From Entoloma clypeatum (Eukaryota; Basidiomycota; Agaricomycetes; Agaricales; Entolomataceae): a stretch of 64,000 nucleotides of DNA. A model generated the notes under the pieces. That model made no database searches. It saw only the letters and a list, made by a program, of their open reading frames with translations, and was not told the DNA's origin. The translations under genes and the position numbers were made by a program. The DNA lies in assembly GCA_963565915.1 (NCBI GenBank), contig OY751485.1:5208001-5272000 (forward strand), read 5' to 3'. Numbering within the stretch: the first letter of the stretch is position 1; every line of letters begins with the position of its first letter. Shown here in pieces: positions 11,921 through 22,785 of this stretch.

Positions 11921-12163
11921 CTAGATCTCGACTTCCAGGCGAGATATGATGTCGTCCGGGGTGTCTGTGAAATTCTCATATGGTTTAAATTCCAATCCTT
12001 CAAAGATGTTTGCGCGTAAGTGCCGGGGTGCATTCAGGTTTAATTTAAAGAAGTCCTCCACCGCTTCCTTGGCATGTTCTAGGTGATCCTTGGGTTCCCA
12101 CGTGTTGTGGTCCTGAGTCAGACCCTCCCATTGCACTAAATATTCCAGCTTCCCTCTCTTCAA
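11921..12163 (-). pseudogene. Gypsy E chromodomain tail, frame-shifted
   Basis: The frame reads KLEYLVQWEGLTQDHNTWEP, a typical chromodomain core (aromatic residues around Y-L-V-x-W-x-G), followed by ~45 residues. Chromodomains on retrotransposon integrases bind modified histones such as H3K9me and steer insertion to heterochromatin (family knowledge). It overlaps the end of the integrase frame (12045-12896) in another phase. The GPY/F-like module that should lie between integrase core and chromodomain is missing, so a deletion of a few hundred bases with a frame change is inferred. There is no natural ATG at this start. Confidence 0.75.
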
Positions 12164-12896
12164 CCATCTCTTCTCGTGCTTTTACTAGCGCTGCTTCTGC
12201 CTCCTCATGAATCTTCTTCATTCGCTCTGCAAATTCTTTTGCCGGTTCTGACTTTTCTGTCCTCCGAGGTTCTACGCCCATCCTAGGGTTAAACCCATAA
12301 TTTACATAGAACGGTGAAAACTGAGTTGCCGTGTGAATTTTATTATTATAGGCGAACTCCGCGGTTGCCATCCATTCGGGCCAATCTGTTTGCCGATGGG
12401 AAATAAATGATCTTAGATATTGCTCCAACTCCTGGTTGATGCGTTCTGTCTGTCCGTCTGTTTGTGGATGATACGCCGTTGATAATTTAGTTGTGATCCC
12501 CAATATTTTATTTAGTTCCTTCATAAATATTGCCGCAAATTGTGGTCCTCGGTCTGATGTTAACGATTCTGGTAGTCCATGAAGTTTCCAGACTTCGTCC
12601 CGATATAGTTTAGCTAATCCTTCTGCTGAGACTTCATCACGTGTTTTGATAAAGTGTGATTGCTTTGTCGATCTGCAAGCCACAACTAATACTGCGTTGT
12701 ACCCCTGAGCTTCTGGAAGTCCTACAATAAAATCTGCTGTAACATGTTTCCATGGTCCTGCATGTTCTGTGTTTGCTTTTAATTTACCAGCTAGCGGTTG
12801 AGGCACGTTTTTTGATCGTTGACATCTGTCGCAGCCCTTGACGTATGCTTTGACCATGTTTGTAATACTAGGCCACCAATAATTATGTGTAACCAA
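12045..12896 (-). pseudogene. Gypsy E integrase
   Basis: It contains the end of the HHCC zinc module (WWPSITNMVKAYVKGCDRCQ) and the D, D, E blocks of the catalytic core: [32 protein letters not shown] and [20 protein letters not shown]. It belongs to the same polyprotein as 13002-15479; the two are separated by a TGA at 13002-13004 where the family has R in L-H-R-G-K-V-Y-V-P (CGA to TGA). The last ~30 residues are out of frame beyond the deletion noted for the chromodomain. Confidence 0.88.
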
Positions 12897-13001
12897 TTCC
12901 AGGGTTTTCCACTGCCCTGGGTGTCCAGCAACTGGGTTGTCGTGGTGTAATTTAATTATTTCCTCCCTGAGTTCCTGACTTTTCGGAACATAAACTTTTC
13001 C

Positions 13002-15479
13002 TCAATGTAACCAGAGTCCCTGCTCTTCGTGCCATTCATCTGCGCGCAATGTTTTGGTATTTGTCTTTTTTAACTCTTCCACTGCTTTCAATACTTGTTC
13101 ATCAAACTCCTTGGCATCCCTGATGCGTTTTAATAGTTTACTTTCTTGTCCATCAATGAGTATGTGACCTCGATCCATTGCTCGCAAGTGGAAGTATTTG
13201 GGTTTTAATAATGTTACGTCTTCGTTGTCATTTTCCACCCCCTTTCTATGATCAACCCTTCTCGAAAGAGCATCTGCCTTTCCCATTGAGGTGCCAGCCT
13301 TGTGTATTAATTTGAAATTGAAACGTGTTAGATACAACGCCCAGCGTGCTTGTCGGCGATTAAGCTTTCGTCCCTTCATGAAGTACTCAAGGTTTTTATG
13401 ATCGGTCCAGATCTCGACCTCATGTTTAGCTCCTTCAAGGTGGTGTCTCCATGCTTCCAGTGCTCGAATTATGCCCAGCATTTCTTTACCGTGTACATCG
13501 TAATTTCGTTCCACGTCATTCAATCCTTTAGATAGAAAGGCACATGGCCTCCATTTCTCATCCTCGCATTCCATAGATAGAATTGCTCCTGTAGCAAAGT
13601 CCAATGCATCTGATTCTACTCTCAACTTCCGATCCGGATCGGGAGATACTAATATAGGTGCTTTCGTAAATAATTTTTTTAGCATATCAAACACTTCCTC
13701 CTGTTCCTCTTTCCAATTCCAGATTGTTTCTTTCCTTGTTAATTTATGTAATGGCCCTGCCACTTTAGAGAAGTCTTTGACAAATCTTCGATAGAAATTG
13801 GCCAATCCTAGAAACGACTGGACTTCTTTGACTTTCGTTGGTTTCGGCCATTGTTTGATGGCGTCTACTTTTGAAGGATCCATTCGAATTCCGTCTTTCC
13901 CAATAATTAACCCTAAGAACTCTATTTCGTCTTTGTCAAAGAAACATTTTCCCGGTTTTAAGAATAAGTCGTTTTCCTGTAATCTTTTTAGAATTTCCTC
14001 CACAATTTCACTGTGTCCTTTTTCTCCTTCAGTTGCCACCAATATATCATCAATATAGATAACTACGTCTCCTTGATCAATCAAGTCTCTAAATATGTCG
14101 TTCATCATGGTTTGAAACGTGCTTGGGGAATTATTTAATCCGAAGAACATAACTGTTGGTTCGAAGGCTCCATCTGGGGTTGTAAATGCCGCTTTCCACT
14201 CGTCTCCTTCTTTGATGCGTACATTGTTATACCCCCATCTGAGGTCCATTTTGGTAAACTTTTTCTTTCCCTTTAATTTATCAATCAATTCCGGAATCAA
14301 CGGAAGTGGATAATTATTGTGAACGGTCCAGCTGTTAATATGTCGGTAATCCTGTACCATTCGTTTCTTTCCATCCTTTTTGGGTATAAAGAATACTGGC
14401 GAAGTTTGTGGTGACTTGGTAGGTCGAATATATTCTTTGCATAATTGATCGTTTACAAATTCGGATACTTCTTTCCTTTCATCTGGTGACAGGGGATAGA
14501 CTTTGGCCTTTTTTGGTACAAAATCCGGTTTTAAGTCTATAGCGTGATCCCATGGTTTCCTGACTGGTAATCTCTCCGATGCTTTCTTTTCAAAGACTGA
14601 TAGATATTTGTGATATTTCTGGGGGACAACCTGTTCTGCCGGTACTTCATCTGAGGGTTCTCCCTTAGCTGCCCTGAGCATGTGGATTACTTCCTCCTTC
14701 ACTTCTTCCTCATTTCCTTCTACTACTTCTTCCATTCTTCCACCCCATCTGGTCCTTGCAGTTTTATTTAAGTAACGTGTTCGACGCATGCCACATTCTT
14801 CTGGACATCTTGATAATTTAATTTCTGCTTTTTCCCAATTGATTTCTGGATTATGACGTTTCAGCCAAGTATGTCCAACGATAATTTTAGCTTTTCCTAG
14901 GTTGCATGCTTCAAACACTGCTATCTCCACGTGTCCTTTATACCGCATAGCCATGACTGCTTCATGCGTGATCGAACCTCCTTGGTTAAGCATGCCATCA
15001 ACGTTGTAGACCCGAATGGGGAACGGTAGTTCCCTTAATTTAATGTTGTTCTTTTTGGCAAAGTCCAGGTCTATGAACATTCCTGTCGCCCCTGAGTCTA
15101 ATAATGCTTCAACATCAAATGTGTGTTTGTCCTGCAACGTTTCCAGCGTGATTTTCATCATAAGCTCCTTTTCCACAGAAGCGGATCGAATAAAAGATGG
15201 TTCCCCCATAGAGTCCGTTTGCCTAGTTAAGTTATCTGATTCATTGCAACAGGGAATTAAGCATTCATCCGTAGGGGACAAACCAAGCCTCGTTGCCGAG
15301 GGCTCCCCAATGATATAGTTTACAAGCATATCTAAGTCCGATTCATCTGTGCTATTTTTTTGGGTTTTTACCTTTTTGGGTTTGTCCAATAGTATTTTAT
15401 TGTATGTAACTGCTGCGTCCGTAAGCTTTTGAAACCAAGAATTTACAGTGTCTTTATGTATGTAAGGGTCTATAGGCAA
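13002..15479 (-). pseudogene. Gypsy E Pol: protease, reverse transcriptase, RNase H
   Basis: The 825-codon frame has no internal stop. The protease motif ALLDSGATGMFID (near residue 128) keeps the catalytic DSG. RT includes PVFFIPKKDGKKRMVQDYRH, FTKMDLRWGYNNVRI and VVIYIDDILVA. RNase H includes VESDALDFATGAILS, DVHGKEMLGIIRALEAW and [10 protein letters not shown]. The integrase N-terminus begins just before the TGA at 13002. Gag ends 36 bp upstream in another phase, so Pol probably needs a frameshift or re-initiation. This is the best preserved PR-RT-RH block in the window and could still give a partial enzyme, but the integrase is broken. Confidence 0.92.
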
Positions 15480-15514
15480 TTGTTCATATCAATTTGTCAG
15501 AGCCAGCGGGGGAA

Positions 15515-16666
15515 TTACTGGTTGACGTTTACAAAATCCTGCTGCGCTGCAGCCTGTCCGTTGTTCTGAGCCGGTTGGCCCTGCCGTCCATTATTAGCTT
15601 GGCGCGCTTGACGCCTCGCGTTGATTTGTCTCAAAATTTCCTCCTCCTCTTGTTCGTCGATCTGTTCAATCATTGCTGCTTGTACCCTGCGCTGCGGCCG
15701 TCTGCAATCTCGGGCAAAATGCCCCTGTCCGCCGCAGTTATAACAATTACCAGGAGCACGTCTCTGGTTCCTATTGACGTCCATTGCATTTGGATCCCGT
15801 TGTGGTTGCTGCTGTTGTTGTTGTTGTTGACCGTTTTGTTGTTGAGGATGGTACCCCCCATTCTGTTGTTGCCCAAAGGGCCTCTGTTGCTGCTGTTGTC
15901 CATATGCGGGCCGATTGCCCCATGTGTTACGTTGTTGTCCAAAGTTATTGCCAGTCCTCATGCCTGGTCTTGCTGCAAAGGTCTCTTCCGCTCTGCCGAT
16001 TGCCAAAATTTCTTCACAGGTGCCCTGCACCGTGGACTTCCTCCTCCCTTGCTGGAAGAGTTGTTGCATGATAGATTCCTTGGCGTTCCTTTCCAAAAGG
16101 GTTACACCGTGCCTTTCCTCAATCTTGCCCTTGATCACCAGGGTCCCGAATTGCGTAATCCAATCATCGGTCTTCATTGAACCTTGCTTAAAGCTCTCGA
16201 TTTTGGATCGGGCCCATTCGATCTCAGTGGTGGGACGAAACCTCATTGTGATTTCACCAACTAGCTCTCGGTACGTTGGCCAATCTTCTGATTCCATACA
16301 TTGATTCAAACAGGTTTCCCCGTAAACTCCTGCCGTGGGACCGTCCAATCGTGACCACACTGCAATGCACACTTCTTCTTCTCCATTGAATAGTTCTCAC
16401 TTGACCCTGAGCCATGCGAGCATCTTAGTCCACCATACTGTGAACATTGCTTTGGATCCATTGTATTTGCCGGGATCCGCGGCGACTTCTAATTTCCTTC
16501 CACGATTGTTGTTTTGTGGGGGGGGGTGATTGAACAGTGGTATCGGAGGTAAGGGTGATGGTGTGTGGTGGTGTTCAAATTCTTCGTCGAATTGGGCATT
16601 GGTGCCTTCGGCCATGATGGTGTGATGAGGGGGAGTGGTTGTTTTTGGAACAGTAGTACCTTGCAT
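15515..16666 (-). pseudogene. Gypsy E Gag with zinc knuckle and poly-Q tract
   Basis: One frame from ATG 16666 to 15515, broken by a TGA at 16397-16399 (LRVK-stop-ELFNGEEE, consistent with CGA to TGA). The N-terminal part is proline/histidine-rich. The middle is a retrotransposon Gag domain (W-L..A.WS.LDG, then FRPTTEIEWARSKIESFKQG). A Q/N-rich run follows, encoded at about 15800-15900, then one CCHC knuckle CYNCGGQGHFARDC. Gag forms the particle and binds RNA through the knuckle. The long plus-strand frame across this region (15494-16180) is an antisense shadow of the Q-rich part. Confidence 0.85.
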
Positions 16667-16696
16667 CGGGCGCGCGACCCTGTTCTAATGCTTAGG

Positions 16697-16896
16697 NNNN
16701 NNNNNNNNNNNNNNNNNNNNNNNNNNNNNNNNNNNNNNNNNNNNNNNNNNNNNNNNNNNNNNNNNNNNNNNNNNNNNNNNNNNNNNNNNNNNNNNNNNNN
16801 NNNNNNNNNNNNNNNNNNNNNNNNNNNNNNNNNNNNNNNNNNNNNNNNNNNNNNNNNNNNNNNNNNNNNNNNNNNNNNNNNNNNNNNNNNNNNNNN
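16697..16896. other. Assembly gap of 200 N
   Basis: Exactly 200 N, a typical placeholder length. It lies where gypsy D should have its 5' LTR and the start of gag. By comparison with gypsy B, about 1.2 kb of LTR, leader and N-terminal Gag is missing here. Frames running through the N are meaningless. Confidence 0.95.
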
Positions 16897-16908
16897 CAGA
16901 CTCTAGAC

Positions 16909-17775
16909 ATGGCAGAAGCCCCGGCTGTACAAACAATGGATACATCCAAGATCATCAAGGATCCTGGGATGTTCAAGGACAGGCACACCTTTGACGAGTG
17001 GTGGAAAGCCACCAAACTATACATCAGGTTCCAAAAGAGTCTCACAGATGATCAGAAGATTCTTGCGGTACTATCCCGCATGATGGAAGGGTCCAGCAGG
17101 CACTGGGCCAGTAACAAGTTAGACGCTCTTGCTGTTGACAATGAGAATATCACCTGGCTAGGCTTCTCCAATGATATCGCCACACAATTCTCCATTGCCA
17201 ACAAATCGGTTGCTGCCAAAGCAAGACTCGAAGTCCTGAGACAAGAGAAATGCACCGTTGATGAATTTTTGGATGAATTTGAAGAACTCTTGAAGTTGTC
17301 AAACCTTGGCAAAGAAACTGGAAAATACATCCTAGAGAAGAACATCAACCGCAGAATCTCTGAACAAGTGGCTAGTGATGGCAAGACATACTCTGAGTAT
17401 GCAAAGGAGATTTGAAACAAGGGACGGCAGATGGAAGGACATGCACTAGTCATCCGAGGTGGCGGCGACATGCGCACCGGATCAGGTACCACTTATGGTG
17501 GTCAGGGCAAGGCCATGGAGATTGACAAAGCAGGAGTAGCCTGTTGCTACAACTTTCAACGCTTCGGTCATCTGGCTAAAGACTGTAGCGCTCCAAAGAA
17601 GAAAGATGGTTGCAAGTGTTTCAACTGTGACCAGGAAGGCCATATTGCGCGCAACTGCCACAAGCTGAAGAAGAACTCCGGAAGGGTTAGGAAGGTGTCT
17701 GAGGAAGATGCCGAGAATGATGAAACCACAATCTTAGAAGCTGACAAGAAGGATTTTCCTGAAGGGTCTGATTAA
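16909..17775 (+). pseudogene. Gypsy D Gag, N-terminus lost in gap
   Basis: The frame from MAEAPAVQTMDTSK (an internal position of Gag in copy B) runs to TAA 17773-17775, with a TGA at 17413-17415 where copy B has CGA. A central retrotransposon Gag region (FDEWWKATKLYIRFQKS) is followed by two CCHC knuckles at about 17545-17660: a copy whose first cysteine context is CCYNFQRFGHLAKDC (one cysteine position replaced relative to CYNC in B) and CFNCDQEGHIARNC. It makes the particle and packages RNA. Confidence 0.88.
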
Positions 17776-17907
17776 ATGATGCTAAGTCGCAACCCTTATC
17801 TATTAAACGGACTTGCTTGCCTTGTATGACTGCAGACAATAGAACCTATGGCATCCCTGCCAAGCGAGCCGCTGGATTGTGAAGGGAGATAAACCTCTGA
17901 AAAGATG

Positions 17908-20900
17908 AGAGATCAGGCTGTTAGCTCAGCTCAAAACACAACGAGGACCAAAGGTCATCCGACCTGAGGTTGACAGCGGATGTGAACGCACATGCATCCA
18001 TCCCAGAATAGTACGTGAACAGAACCTCCCCACACAAGGAATACCGCCCATAGCAATTCTAAATGCGGATGGATCACCAAATTGACAACAGAAAGCGAGC
18101 CAACTTGCCGAAGTCAAACTGGATTTGGGAGAACATCAGAAAACCATGGAAGCAATGGTACTGGACATTGGAAGAACGGACATGCTCTTGGGACATGACT
18201 GGTTGGTACACCACAACCCCACAATCAATTGGACAACCGGCACAGTAACATTTAACCGGTGCCCAACAACATGTCGAACCAAACACTCGGATTTCAGGGT
18301 TAACCTTGATGGTTGCAAACACCGGGTTCGCATGGTTGAGGTGCGCGACAAAGATGCACCCAAAAAGTCGGATCAGAAATGGAAGCCTGGAGACCCTATC
18401 TTGGAAGCTGTCACTCCCACACCACCTCCCACAAGCAAACGACCCTCATATGTTGAACGATTTGCTCATCTTTTCGAGAAAGAGAACTTTGATAAGATCC
18501 CAAAGGAGAGGGAATGGGACCATGGTATTGAACTTACACCGGATGCACCAAAGGAACTAGGGGGAAATACATATCCTATGACCCAAAAGGAACAAGAGGA
18601 ATTGGACGCATTCATTGACGAGGGTCTAGCAACTGGAAAGATCCGCCCGTCCAAATCCCCTTATGCCTCCCCTTGCTTCTTCATCAACAAGAAGGATGGC
18701 TCCAAAAGATTGGTACAAGATTACCACATGGTCAATAAATTCACGGTCAAAGACAAGTTCCCACTCCCACGAATATCCGATCTCTTGGACGTACTGAAAG
18801 ATGCGGTCTACTTCAATAAAATGGACATCATGTGGGGATATAACAACGTCCGGATTAAGGAGGGTGATGAATGGAAAGCTGCCTTCCTCACCAGTCGAGG
18901 ATTGTTCGAACCATTGGTCATGTTTTTTGGTCTTTGCAACTCCCCGGGAACGTTCTCTCGAATGATGGCTAGTCTATTCCGGGACCAGATCTGCCGACGT
19001 ATCTGCGTGATCTACATGGATGACATCATGGTTATCGGTAAAACCAAGGAAGAACTCGCGCAAAACACTGAAGAAATCCTACAGATCCTATCGGACAATG
19101 ATTTGTTCCTAAAGGAGAAGAAGTGTTTATGGGAAGTAACGAAATGTCCTATATTGGGATATGTGGTTGGTGAGGGACGTGTTGAGATGGAAACTGAGAA
19201 GGTGGATACAATTCGAAACTGGCGAGCACCCACATTAAAAAAGGAAGTTCAGAGGTTCCTGGGATTTGCCAACTTCTATTGATGTTTTATTGAAGGGTAC
19301 TCAAACATTGCGAAACCACTCACCGCGCTCACAGGCAGTACAGCATTACATTGGCACCAGTCTTGGCATTACCAAAATCAGAAGGACAGTTCAGGGTTGA
19401 AACCGATGCATCGGACTATGCAATTGGAGCAGTACTCTCAGAAGCAAGACGACAAATGGCACCCCATCGCGTTCTTGTCACGGACCATGTCCGCGGCCGA
19501 ACAGAATTATGAGATATACGACAAGGAACTCCTGGCGGTCATGGAATCATTGAAAGATTGGAGACACTATCTGCTCGAGGCCAGGGAACGTTTCGAGATC
19601 TTGACCGATCACAAGAACCTGGAATATTTCCGTCATCCTCAGGACCTGAATCAACGACAGCGATGCTGGAAAATGAAGTTACAAGACTATGACTTCGAAT
19701 TACGGCATGTGCCCGGCAAGACCAATGCGAAAGCGGACATCCTGTCACGCTTACCCTGGTATGAAGCGGAACTCGAACCACAGGACAGTGACCAAATGCT
19801 CAAGGAGGGATTATTCTTGAAACGGTTGGAATCAGAAGATGTGGTACAAATGGAGATGTTCACGGAGGAACAATTCTTTGAAGGGGGTGAGACATCTGAT
19901 TCCATCAAAATTGGAAACATCACAACCATTGAAAACCCATGGATCGCACGCATCAAGGCCTCGAACCGCATGGAGACAGAAGTAGTGCAGGGCCTAAAAA
20001 AGAATCCTCATTGGTATCAACAGGAGAATGGGATCACCTATGCAGGAGAACGAGTCTATGTCCCGCCAGATCCACAATTACGACAAGAATTGATGTTCGA
20101 GTCACACGATGCACCAGTGGCTGGACATCCAGGACAGTACCGGACACATGAACTCCTCACTCACACCTACTGGTGGCCTACCATACTGCATGATGTGAAG
20201 AAGTACGTGAAGGGTTGCAACACTTGTCAACGCAACAAGATTAACCGACAAAAGCGACATGCTCCGCTACATCCCCATGCAGCACCAAGTCACCCATGGG
20301 AAGACATAGGAATCGACGTCGTAGGACCGATACCAGAATCTGATGGAAAAAACGCAATTCTGGTCATCACGGATAGACATTCGAAGATGCTTCACCTTAT
20401 TCCGACAACCGTGGAACTATCAGCTGAAGGATTAGCCAAGATCTATCAGGATCAGATATGGAAGCTTCATGGGATCCCCAAGAAGATCATCAGCGATAGG
20501 GGACCGCAGTTCGCCGCGAAGTTCATGGAGATACTCTGCCACATGCTAGGGATCAAAAGGAACCTGTCCACTGCATACCACCCACAGACTGACGGACAGG
20601 CCGAGCGATCGCATCAGGAGACAGAAGCGTTCTTACGAAACTTTGTCAACCATCTACAGGATGATTGGGCTGAATGGATCGCAATCGCAGAGTTCCAGTA
20701 CAATGACAAAGAACATCAGGCAACAAAGCACACCCCATTCTACCTCAACTACGGTTTACATCCATGGAAGGGAGAGCTCGTGTTAGAAGATACCAATCTG
20801 GCTGCCAACGACTTCTTGAAAAAACTCAAACAGGCACGAGAAGAAGCCAATGCTGCGCTGAAACAAGCACAGGATCAGATGAAGAAGACAGTTGACACAC

Positions 20901-21361
20901 GGCGAAGTCCGTCTCGGGACTACCGCATTGGAGACAAGGTGTGGCTGGAAGGGACTAACATCAGGACCGATCGACCCTCAAAGAAACTTGATGCACTCCG
21001 ACATGGACCATTCAAAGTCCTAGAGAAGAAAGGAGCTAGCACATACCTTCTTGATCTTCGGAAGACTTGGAAGATGATTCACCCTGTGTTCAACGAGACC
21101 CTGTTGTCACCATATGAAACTCCGAAGTACGCCATCCAGAAAAAGAAACCAGCCCCTGATCTGATCATCGTCGAAGGACGAGAAGAGTACCATGTGTCTA
21201 CGATCCTAGACTCTCGAAAGTTCCGCGGAAAGATCCAGTACCTCGTCCAGTGGGAAGGATATGGTCCAGAAGAGAACACATGGGAACCTCGAGCTAATGT
21301 TCAGAACGCTCAAGATTTGATCCGTGATTTCCATCGGCAGAACCTGTCTCGCCCACGATAA
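17908..21361 (+). pseudogene. Gypsy D Pol with chromodomain, two TGA stops and small deletions
   Basis: Protease VDSGCERTCIHPRIV starts near 17969, without an ATG, in a phase different from gag. RT has KDGSKRLVQDY, FNKMDIMWGYNNVRI and VIYMDDIMVI. RNase H has [18 protein letters not shown] and [10 protein letters not shown]. The integrase zinc module is [20 protein letters not shown]; the core blocks are [30 protein letters not shown] and [16 protein letters not shown]. The chromodomain ([19 protein letters not shown]) is near the C-terminus at about 21235-21295. TGA at 18083-18085 and 19280-19282 replace CGA of copy B. Near 19340-19440 about 55 bp and 2 bp are missing relative to B, scrambling the start of RNase H. 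From 19440 to 21361 the frame is intact, including integrase and chromodomain. Confidence 0.9.
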
Positions 21362-21495
21362 AAGACAGCTCTCAGAATCCATGACAAGTATTGACCTCAT
21401 CAGTCAATCACACACCGAGTTCCCCACTCTAGTCCTTTTCCCTGCCCAATATAGCCTCCCCCTTCTTCTTCTATCTCTCAACCATCCTCGCCGCC

Positions 21496-22344
21496 ATGTC
21501 CAACACCACCGTTACCTCCACCACTACCACCGACATCAACCCCGCCATTGCCGCCCTCATGAACGAAGCACTCTCCATGAGAGACCAGATCCATGCTCTC
21601 GAAACTTCCCTTGCCGACCTCCTCCATCGCCAGATGCATATCCGGCTTCACTCGCTGTCCAACCTACCCGTCGCCCCGAGTCCCGAGGAAAAACAAATTC
21701 TCGGAAATTACACCAGCACCCTCGTCATCGAAAATCGACGCATTCGGCTGGCCATCAAAGGCCTTGAACTCGCCGTAGCCATCAACGAGGAGTTGATTGG
21801 AGCCTCAAGAAAAGTCCGAACTGGTCCGATCCCGGCAACAACGAGGGATGGGGACAGTGACTCTGTGAGGACACAGAGCTTGGAGAGGGGAACATGTTAT
21901 GGACTCTACGGTATGAGGACCACATCATATCTTTTACTTATCGGCCCGACTCGGCGCCCTCTTACGAACTCACTATGTCTAATATCTACTTTCGCAACCT
22001 TCAATTCCCAGTCTGACTCATTACATTACTTCGTCATCCCCTTTAGTATACTTCGCTCCAGCGCTGACTCGCTTTCCGCAGTCAGCTTACTCACTGTACA
22101 TAGCCTTCCGCAGTCGCCTTACTCATGCGCACTGCCTTCCGCAGTACTGACTCATCCGCTACCGCCTATAGTCAGTACCTATATAAACCTCTTGTACTGT
22201 AGTAGATTCCTTAGATTTAGCAATCACTTTGCTCTTCGCCTTTCCACTTTCCTGCATACTCTGCCCGAACCTTGGAACGGTTTGTTAAGCATAACAAATG
22301 CTAGATATAGTGGGTGCGCCAAGCGTTTCTCTTCTTATCCCTGA
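21496..22344 (+). CDS. Extra ORF after pol in gypsy D (ORF3), function unknown
   Basis: It starts at ATG 21496 in CCGCCATGTCC, 135 bp after the pol stop and before the 3' LTR. The conserved part (~115 residues: a T-rich start, then NPAIAALMNEALSMRDQIHA and further leucine-rich helices) has a close match in gypsy B at 38125-38496 on the minus strand. It looks helical and coiled-coil-like, with no transmembrane segment or signal peptide, so it is not a classical env. In D the frame runs on into the LTR because of a 7-base difference near 21795; that tail is probably not functional. No family was recognised. Confidence 0.6.
   Translation: MSNTTVTSTTTTDINPAIAALMNEALSMRDQIHALETSLADLLHRQMHIRLHSLSNLPVAPSPEEKQILGNYTSTLVIENRRIRLAIKGLELAVAINEELIGASRKVRTGPIPATTRDGDSDSVRTQSLERGTCYGLYGMRTTSYLLLIGPTRRPLTNSLCLISTFATFNSQSDSLHYFVIPFSILRSSADSLSAVSLLTVHSLPQSPYSCALPSAVLTHPLPPIVSTYINLLYCSRFLRFSNHFALRLSTFLHTLPEPWNGLLSITNARYSGCAKRFSSYP
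21895..22296 (+). repeat. Gypsy D 3' LTR
   Basis: It is 402 bp, from TGTTATGGAC to AAGCATAACA. TATATAAA is at 22180-22187 and the predicted transcript start AGATTTAGCAA at 22213, 33 bp downstream. Confidence 0.9.
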
Positions 22345-22479
22345 AGTCCGGGAGATCCCCCTTAACGCTAGGGTCCACATGTAATAACGAAGTGCGACTT
22401 TTAACGCAAAAGTGCGAAACGGCGGGGATAGTGATGATGGAGTGGGAAGTGTGTGTTTTTTGGGCGGGCGAGTAGAAAG

Positions 22480-22489
22480 AGCTTGTTCT
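22480..22489 (-). promoter_or_regulatory. Gypsy E self-primer-binding site
   Basis: On the minus (sense) strand this reads AGAACAAGCT, 2 nt after the 5' LTR. It is the exact complement of AGCTTGTTCT at 22608-22599 in the same LTR, which lies 33 bp downstream of a TATATAAG box (22641-22634). That is the layout of Tf1-like self-priming, in which the transcript's own 5' end folds onto this site as primer. Confidence 0.7.
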
Positions 22490-22491
22490 TC

Positions 22492-22780
22492 TGTTGAGGC
22501 GACGCTAAGTCAAACGACGTCGCGAGCCCAAACTTAGGAACAAAGTGGAAAGATGATAAGAGAACTGTATTGCCAAGAGACCCAGCGGGAATCTCAAGAG
22601 AACAAGCTATTGAATACAAGTGAAAGTACCCTACTTATATATGTAAATTCCATGAGGCTGCGTTGAGGCAGCGTCATGCTGCGCGATAATGATAAGATGT
22701 CCTCATGTATGATATGATGTAGATAAGATAAGATCGAGATAAGATAAGATAAAGTGAAAGGTGAAAATACGATTATAACA
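22492..22780 (-). repeat. Gypsy E 5' LTR
   Basis: It is 289 bp and carries the promoter (TATATAAG on the minus strand at 22641-22634). It is followed outside by the duplication CTCAT at 22781-22785. Confidence 0.92.
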
Positions 22781-22785
22781 CTCAT

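Larger units (their letters stand above)
16692..22296 (+). mobile_element. Ty3/gypsy chromovirus D, 5' end lost in the gap
   Basis: The internal region and 3' LTR (21895-22296) closely match gypsy B (37690-49733). The 5' LTR and leader fall in the gap. The base run AATGC at 22297-22301 after the 3' LTR also occurs at 16687-16691 before the gap, a possible target duplication, although the bases after it (TTAGG) do not match the expected LTR start. The order gag, pol with chromodomain, an extra ORF, 3' LTR is complete from 16909 on. The insertion is inside gypsy E, so D is younger. Confidence 0.88.
11621..22780 (-). mobile_element. Ty3/gypsy chromovirus E, interrupted by gypsy D
   Basis: Two 289-bp LTRs (11621-11909 and 22492-22780; TGTTGAGGC...CATAACA or TTATAACA) are flanked by the perfect 5-bp duplication CTCAT (11616-11620 and 22781-22785). 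The element is read on the minus strand: 5' LTR at the right, self-priming site at 22480-22489, gag 16666-15515, pol from 15479, polypurine tract next to the left LTR (GAAAGGGGGTAA on the minus strand). Gypsy D sits in its 5' region. Net length is about 5.5 kb. The order PR-RT-RH-INT-chromodomain makes it a chromovirus. Confidence 0.93.

Noticed and set aside
15494..16180. 228-codon plus-strand frame, leucine-rich, looks membrane-like
   Set aside because: Antisense of the Q-rich Gag of gypsy E; the leucines are complements of glutamine codons.
16565..17045. Frames running through the N run
   Set aside because: They exist only because N cannot encode stops.
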